Origin: Acholeplasmataceae bacterium UBA5617
Lineage (GTDB): Bacteria; Bacillota_I; Bacilli_A; Acholeplasmatales; Acholeplasmataceae
DNA length: 19,990 nucleotides
Reading direction: 5' to 3'
Assembly (NCBI GenBank): GCA_002424575.1
Contig: DIKN01000113.1
Location: forward strand, 1-19,990
Of this stretch, positions 15,687-19,990 are shown in pieces. Each line of letters starts with the position of its first letter. Positions within the stretch are counted from its first letter, which is position 1. The position numbers were made by a program, and so were the translations under genes. Below the pieces are notes generated by a model. It was not told the origin of the DNA. It ran no database searches and was given only the letters and a program-made list of their open reading frames with translations.

Positions 15687-17105
15687 TTAGGGGATATCGA
15701 TGATGCGTAAGGTATTGGTTGAACCGTGTTTTTGAGCCCAACCTGACGTGATAATGATCGTTGTTCCTGATTTGAATCCAAAGTCCTTAGCAACATCAAT
15801 CGCCACACGGTCATAGAGTGTCATGTCTGTGACATTGGGTTTGAGTGCAGAGAATACACCCCAATAATAGGTTAAACGTTGACATGTTTTGACATTATCT
15901 GTCACAGCAATAATGGGAACAGAGGGTCTAAACTTGCATATACGTTTTGCAGTACCACCGGTTTCAGTGAATGCAATAATGACTTCAGCTTTTTGTAAAG
16001 CTAGTGCTGTTTGACTAACAGCAATACCGATTGCATCGTTAACCGTTTGTTGTGATGTTGCAATCGCATTTTGAAGTTTTTCCTTATAATTGATGTGATC
16101 TTCGATGGCTTTTGCGATCGTGTCCATGACTAAGACAGCTTCAACGGGATATTCTCCTGCTGCAGATTCTCCAGAGAGCATGATAGCATCAGATCCATCC
16201 AGAATGGCATTGGCAACGTCAGATGCTTCAGCGCGTGTTGGACGCGGTGAGTACATCATGGATTCAAGCATATGTGTTGCTGTGATCACTGGTTTACCTT
16301 TTTCATTTGCCATCTTAATGATACGTTTTTGATAAAGGGGGACGAGTGATGTCGACACTTCAACACCTAAATCACCACGTGCAACCATGACACCATCCGA
16401 GACTTCAAGAATGGATTCAAGGTTATCGACACCTTCTTGGTTTTCAATTTTTGCAATGAGTTCAATCTTTGTGTTGCCACATTTTTTCAAAATGTCTCGA
16501 ATTTCTAGAACATCTTCTTTTCGTCTAACAAAGGATAAAGCGATCATATCAACGTCCATCTTGGCTGAAAAGACAATATCATCATAATCTTTTTTAGACA
16601 CGAATGGCATGGATAGTTTGACGTTAGGAACATTGACACCTTTTCTCGTTTTAATCGACCCTGAATTGTTGACTTCACACAGGAGATAGTCCCCTTTGTT
16701 TTCAAGAATCGTTAACTTCATTTTGCCATCATCAATCAAGAGATAATCGTCTTTTTTGATATCAACAAAAAGTTCAGGACAATCGATATGGAAACGTTCA
16801 CGATTTCCCAAAATGGGTTCTTTGTGAACTTCTACACGATCACCTTTTTTGAATGTTGCAATATCATTTTCAAATTTCCCGGTCCGAATTTCAGGACCTT
16901 TTGTATCCGCAAGAATACCGATGTAACGATTTTTACGTTGTGCAATCTCACGAATCATGTGAACGCGACGTCCATGTTCTTCCTGATCTGCATGTGAATA
17001 ATTGAGACGAGCGACGTTCATTCCAGCATCTATCATCTTCTCTATCATTTCTGGATTATCGATAGATGGACCAATGGTACATACAATTTTTGTTTTTCTT
17101 TTCAT
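15687..17105 (-). CDS. pyk: Pyruvate kinase
   Basis: The protein has 472 residues and converts phosphoenolpyruvate and ADP to pyruvate and ATP, the last step of glycolysis. The start KRKTKIVCTIGPS, ARLNYSHA, the active-site segment LIAKIENQEGV (Lys219), MVARGDLGVEV (about 240-250) and TATHMLESMMYSPRPTRAEASDVANAI are textbook family motifs. The A, B (about 70-165) and C domains are complete. It lacks the extra C-terminal PEP-utiliser-like domain found in many Bacillus-type enzymes (about 585 residues). The start at 17105 has GAGGAGG 5 bases upstream; the longer frame to 17150 is rejected because it would run through the -10 region. It is a single-gene unit: promoter -10 at 17134, UUCG terminator after the stop. 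No pfk gene is beside it. Confidence 0.97.
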   Translation of the reverse strand: MKRKTKIVCTIGPSIDNPEMIEKMIDAGMNVARLNYSHADQEEHGRRVHMIREIAQRKNRYIGILADTKGPEIRTGKFENDIATFKKGDRVEVHKEPILGNRERFHIDCPELFVDIKKDDYLLIDDGKMKLTILENKGDYLLCEVNNSGSIKTRKGVNVPNVKLSMPFVSKKDYDDIVFSAKMDVDMIALSFVRRKEDVLEIRDILKKCGNTKIELIAKIENQEGVDNLESILEVSDGVMVARGDLGVEVSTSLVPLYQKRIIKMANEKGKPVITATHMLESMMYSPRPTRAEASDVANAILDGSDAIMLSGESAAGEYPVEAVLVMDTIAKAIEDHINYKEKLQNAIATSQQTVNDAIGIAVSQTALALQKAEVIIAFTETGGTAKRICKFRPSVPIIAVTDNVKTCQRLTYYWGVFSALKPNVTDMTLYDRVAIDVAKDFGFKSGTTIIITSGWAQKHGSTNTLRIIDIP

Positions 17106-17133
17106 GTTGACCTCCTCATAACTCCCACTTTTC

Positions 17134-17139
17134 ATTATA
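17134..17139 (-). promoter_or_regulatory. -10 box of pyk
   Basis: A perfect minus-strand TATAAT lies 28 bases before the ATG and leaves a leader of about 20 bases. The -35 region is weak (TAGCAT-like at 17 bases), so an activator or another -35 may be involved. Confidence 0.5.
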
Positions 17140-17208
17140 CATGAAAACATCTATGAATGCTATGCTGAAGAGAACCCCGTAAACGATTTCATGTCCTTTT
17201 TATTTCAT

Positions 17209-17238
17209 AAAAAAGAAGTCATGCGATGACTTCTTTTT
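17209..17238 (-). terminator. Terminator of the HD-GYP sensor gene
   Basis: A perfect 13-base stem is formed by AAAAAGAAGTCAT and ATGACTTCTTTTT around a 3-base loop, and it can end transcription in either direction. The gene's last codons (KEVIA) are the ascending arm and its TGA stop (17219-17221) is in the descending arm. Confidence 0.88.
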
Positions 17239-19240
17239 GATGATCATAGAGTTGAATAAACAACTGACCAATCTTTGGATCAAATTGAGAACCTAAATTG
17301 CGTCTGATTTCTTCGACAGCCTCTTCATGGCTCATCGCCTTACGATATGGACGATCTGAGACCATGGCATCGTAGGAATCAGCAACCGATATAATTCGTG
17401 CACGAATCGGAATGGATTCTCCTTTGATACCTCGCGGATATCCTTTTCCATCATATCGTTCATGGTGTGAAAGGATGTCTTGAGCTATTTCAGCATATTC
17501 GGGTGACGTTGAAAGAATGCGATAGCCAATCTCTGGATGACGTTTAATCTGTTCCCATTCCTTTTCATCAAGTTTTCCCGGTTTGTTTAAAATTGAATCG
17601 TCAATAGCAATTTTACCTATATCATGTAGATTACTGATTGCTTTTAGAAGAGAAATTTCTTCGTTTTTCATGCCCAAAGCAGACCCAATATGTGCACATA
17701 TCTTTGAGACTCTTTCAGAGTGTTTTTCTTCTCTTGGATTTTTTTCATGAAGGGTTTTTAGAATGGTTTTGATCGTTTCATTACGATGTGAAGAAACTTC
17801 AAAAAGTTTGTGTGCATACATGTCATCCTCTGAGGATTTTATCGTATCTTGGATGAGCGTTGAGCCATCATTGGTCGATAAACCGAAAGAGACAGAAATG
17901 GCCATGCCATATACTGTACGCTGTTCAATCTTTAGTTTTGCACCATCAATCATCAATTTAGCTTGTTCATAGGATGTTTTAGGCAATAGGATGACAAACT
18001 CATCTCCACCGATACGTGCAATTCGGGTTTCATCTTTGAAGACTTGAATCAACTCATCAGCAATCGTACATAACAGTAAATCTCCTGCGTCATGACCAAA
18101 AGCATCATTCATGATTTTTAAGCCATTGATATCAGCAATGATGATGGAAAGAGGGAAAAATTTTTCTTGACTTAAGCGCAACAATTCATCTGAAAAATAG
18201 CGACGATTGTGTAAATTGGTGAGAGGATCACGGTAACTTAAATAAAGAATAGATTGTTCATACCGTTTTCTCTCACTGATGTCCTGTGAGAATATGGTCA
18301 CACCGATAACATGATTTTCTTCATCAATAATCGGTGAGTATTGTTCTTCAACATATTTCTCAACAGCTGTTTCAATCATGGCTTCATAAGAATGAGCCTC
18401 ACCTTTTAGCGATACATCGATGCATGTCTTGATACGGTCTTTCATGCGAGGATTCATCACATAATCCAAGAAATTGTGACCTTTTTCAATTTGTACACCA
18501 TAATACTGCATCATCGAACGCTCGTGATATTCATTAAAGGATAAATACTTATAGTGGTGATCCACTGCAAAAACTTCCATAGCTTTGGTGGAATCTATGC
18601 TTGCTTGCAATAATAACTGTTGATTTTTAATCTTCTCTTGAGCATAGAGTCTTTCTTTTTGATATCGAACCACTTGAGCAAGCAGCATCGTAACAAACGG
18701 ATAGAGGGTTAAATAGGGAAGTATCGTTTTTTGAATAACGATGAGTGCGGTTGAAAACGGTTGTATGGCGAGGAAACAAATGAGTGTTAGTATATGGACA
18801 ATAATACCTAAAATTAAAAATTCGATCCATTGTTTCATGGGTGGTAACTTATGTCTCAAATGACTCCATAAAAGACCAAATCCAGATGACACCAAGATGG
18901 TGAGTACACCAGAATAGACACCGGGTCCTCCGATATTAATACGGTAAATCAGACCGATTAAAGCAGAAACCCCTGTTGTGATCGGTCCAAAGAAAAGGCC
19001 TGTGACAACAAAGAGTACGCTACGCGTATCAAAAAAGAGGCCTTGGAAAAAAAGCCATGAGTTACGCATGACAAGTATACTGATGATCCCGATGATGATG
19101 CCCAAAATGATGGGTCTCCAGCGTTGTTGTTTGTTCTCTTTATAGTTCGTGGCAGTATAAATAAGACCAAGTGCAAAAAGCAAAATGGCATTGTTGATTA
19201 AGTCACTAAAGATTTGTAATGCTTCCTGCAAGAATGTCAT
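17219..19240 (-). CDS. 5TMR sensor with PAS, GGDEF and HD-GYP domains
   Basis: The protein has 673 residues from ATG 19240, chosen because GAGGTG lies about 7 bases upstream; ATGs at 19252 and 19255 have no Shine-Dalgarno. The N-terminal membrane part (about 14-190) contains FFDTRSVLFVVTGLFFGP and IYRINIGGPGVYSGVL, the signature of the 5TM-5TMR_LYT sensor domain (LytS-like). A PAS-like domain follows (about 208-322, ending IFSQDISERK), then GGDEF (about 330-485, ADINGLKIMNDAFGH and GGDEF at 411-415) and HD-GYP (about 488-665, NLHDIGKIAI with HD at 539-540, HHERYDGKGYP with GYP at 600-602). Both catalytic domains keep their key residues, so the protein may both make and degrade cyclic di-GMP under control of its sensor parts. 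The I-site position reads KDET rather than RxxD. It is a single-gene unit. Confidence 0.9.
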   Translation of the reverse strand: MTFLQEALQIFSDLINNAILLFALGLIYTATNYKENKQQRWRPIILGIIIGIISILVMRNSWLFFQGLFFDTRSVLFVVTGLFFGPITTGVSALIGLIYRINIGGPGVYSGVLTILVSSGFGLLWSHLRHKLPPMKQWIEFLILGIIVHILTLICFLAIQPFSTALIVIQKTILPYLTLYPFVTMLLAQVVRYQKERLYAQEKIKNQQLLLQASIDSTKAMEVFAVDHHYKYLSFNEYHERSMMQYYGVQIEKGHNFLDYVMNPRMKDRIKTCIDVSLKGEAHSYEAMIETAVEKYVEEQYSPIIDEENHVIGVTIFSQDISERKRYEQSILYLSYRDPLTNLHNRRYFSDELLRLSQEKFFPLSIIIADINGLKIMNDAFGHDAGDLLLCTIADELIQVFKDETRIARIGGDEFVILLPKTSYEQAKLMIDGAKLKIEQRTVYGMAISVSFGLSTNDGSTLIQDTIKSSEDDMYAHKLFEVSSHRNETIKTILKTLHEKNPREEKHSERVSKICAHIGSALGMKNEEISLLKAISNLHDIGKIAIDDSILNKPGKLDEKEWEQIKRHPEIGYRILSTSPEYAEIAQDILSHHERYDGKGYPRGIKGESIPIRARIISVADSYDAMVSDRPYRKAMSHEEAVEEIRRNLGSQFDPKIGQLFIQLYDHQKEVIA

Positions 19241-19266
19241 TTTACACCTCATCATTTACACAGTTC

Positions 19267-19275
19267 ATTATATCA
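19267..19275 (-). promoter_or_regulatory. Extended -10 promoter of the HD-GYP sensor gene
   Basis: Minus-strand TGATATAAT is a perfect extended -10, 27 bases before the start codon. No strong -35 is seen at 17 bases, which is usual for extended -10 promoters. Confidence 0.65.
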
Positions 19276-19303
19276 TTGAGCCGTTCATTTTTATCCATCA
19301 TAT

Positions 19304-19321
19304 TTCTTAAGATATTCTTAA
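19304..19321. repeat. Two direct heptamers TTAAGAA, 11 bases apart, upstream of the promoter
   Basis: The plus strand shows TTCTTAA at 19304-19310 and again at 19315-19321, one helical turn apart and about 45-60 bases upstream of the expected start of transcription. This geometry is typical of OmpR/PhoB-type response regulator sites. Function is inferred only. Confidence 0.35.
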
Positions 19322-19343
19322 ATGAAGTATTTGTGAATATATT

Positions 19344-19368
19344 GAAAAGGCACCACATCGGCACCTTT
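19344..19368 (-). terminator. G-U wobble hairpin terminator of the SPFH gene
   Basis: On the minus-strand RNA AAAGGUGCC pairs with GGUGCCUUU, with two G-U pairs and a 5-base loop, and a U run follows. As DNA it looks like a direct repeat of GGCACC. It lies about 35 bases past the stop at 19403. The rest of the 19241-19402 gap holds the next promoter. Confidence 0.6.
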
Positions 19369-19402
19369 ACATCGCAGTTCATGCTGTGAGCAGAGTTGAT
19401 AT

Positions 19403-19924
19403 TTAGGATGATATTCGCTTGTAGAAGGGGAGTTCACTCAACGATGTCACATCGATCGATGATAATTCAATGCCCCAGTCTACAATTTTTTCCATCATTA
19501 TACCTTTGATACGCGTTTGTAATGCCATTTTTTGTTGTGAAATTCCGAGTGTACCATAGCGCTCTGCATAACTTTGTACAACCTGTAAAACCGTATTTCT
19601 CATGAATTGGTCCACATTTTTTTCGTGATAATCGCGTTCATCCACAATCCGATATTGCACATTCATACTAAAGGACAATTTCGGTTCCCCATTGACTTCA
19701 ATGATTTCACGATTGAGTATAAGTTGTCTTTCGATATCATAGAGCACAAGACGATCGACAAATGGTATCAAAAAATGAACCCCAGGTGAAAGGGGTTTGA
19801 AATAGACCCCATAACGTTCGATCCACGCAATCTTGTGACCAGGTATCATGCGTATGCGTGACAAAAGATAGACGGACAGAATGGAAAAGCTCAACATGGA
19901 AATGACACCAAGATATTCACCCAT
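19403..19924 (-). CDS. Short SPFH/band-7 domain membrane protein
   Basis: The protein has 173 residues from ATG 19924 (AGGAGG 7 bases upstream; an ATG at 19948 has no Shine-Dalgarno). An N-terminal membrane helix (about 5-23, GVISMLSFSILSVYLLS) is followed by a band-7/SPFH domain: IPGHKIAWIERYGVYFKPLSPGVHFLIPFVDRLVLYDIERQ, then FSMNVQYRIVD, VLQVVQSYAERYGTLGISQQK and WGIELSSIDVTSLSEL. This order is that of stomatin/prohibitin-like proteins. However, the frame stops right after the domain, so the long C-terminal coiled coil or oligomerisation helix of stomatins and flotillins is missing. Whether this is a natural minimal form or a truncated gene cannot be told here; no frame continuation is seen downstream before the terminator. 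It is not adjacent to the nfeD-floT operon. The upstream gene, if any, is outside the window. Confidence 0.8.
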   Translation of the reverse strand: MGEYLGVISMLSFSILSVYLLSRIRMIPGHKIAWIERYGVYFKPLSPGVHFLIPFVDRLVLYDIERQLILNREIIEVNGEPKLSFSMNVQYRIVDERDYHEKNVDQFMRNTVLQVVQSYAERYGTLGISQQKMALQTRIKGIMMEKIVDWGIELSSIDVTSLSELPFYKRISS

Positions 19925-19990
19925 AACGGTCCTCCTCACTTTCGACATAGGCCATTTGACACTACCTCATCTATAGTTATATCATCAAGA

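Noticed and set aside
17106..17150. Longer N-terminus of pyruvate kinase
   Set aside because: It reads through the -10 box and Shine-Dalgarno; the family start (KRKTKIVCTIGPS) directly follows ATG 17105.
19241..19402. Small RNA, riboswitch or small gene in the largest intergenic gap
   Set aside because: The 162 bases are explained by a terminator, a heptamer repeat and a promoter; no conserved riboswitch core or start codon with Shine-Dalgarno was seen.
1..19990. CRISPR arrays, insertion sequences, phage genes, tRNA or rRNA genes
   Set aside because: No regular repeat-spacer units, transposase motifs, terminal inverted repeats around genes, phage proteins or RNA-gene signatures were found.

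Overview
The window is a gene-dense, low-GC bacterial chromosome segment with every recognisable gene on the minus strand and no gap above about 160 bases. The code is standard: UGA ends several genes (stops at 434, 3415, 12509 and 17219), Trp is UGG, and no reading frame is broken. Strong AAGGAGG-type Shine-Dalgarno sites, extended -10 promoters (TGnTATAAT) and U-tailed hairpins point to a Firmicutes/Mycoplasmatota organism. The NfeD-flotillin pair, the 5TMR sensor and a secreted subtilase without any sortase or wall anchor would suit an Acholeplasma/Izemoplasma-like lineage. That placement is an inference, and a walled low-GC Firmicute is not excluded. Code-4 mollicutes (Mycoplasma, Spiroplasma) are excluded by UGA use.

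Layout in transcription order, from high to low coordinates: (1) a short SPFH/band-7 membrane protein (19403-19924) with its own terminator; (2) a 5TMR-PAS-GGDEF-HD-GYP sensor (17219-19240); (3) pyruvate kinase (15687-17105); (4) a MATE exporter (14224-15594) with a near-consensus promoter; (5) an operon of a GGDEF-EAL protein, a membrane GGDEF protein and an M29 aminopeptidase (14152-10107), ended by a hairpin and followed directly by an S9 oligopeptidase (8080-10056); (6) an nfeD-floT operon (7995-6001); (7) a translationally coupled pair of secreted subtilase and lipoprotein sharing Ig-like modules (5892-2891); (8) a DUF2188 protein (2252-2773); (9) an AEC transporter with a SAM methyltransferase (2141-434); (10) the N-terminal part of an APC amino-acid permease running off the left edge.

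The themes are cyclic-di-GMP turnover (three GGDEF domains, one EAL, one HD-GYP), membrane microdomain proteins (flotillin, NfeD and a second SPFH protein), and proteolysis or peptide and amino-acid use (subtilase, S9, M29, APC permease). Nearly every transcription unit ends in a clear hairpin terminator, and in four units the stop codon lies inside the hairpin. Several start codons were moved from the longest reading frame to a downstream start, because the Shine-Dalgarno site, a promoter or a terminator occupies the longer N-terminus. No tRNA, rRNA, CRISPR array, insertion sequence or phage gene was seen, and no obviously new defence or biosynthetic system. The most unusual points are the subtilase-lipoprotein pair, the palindromes over two promoters, the absence of the RxxD inhibitory site in all three GGDEF domains, and the stop-in-terminator layout.
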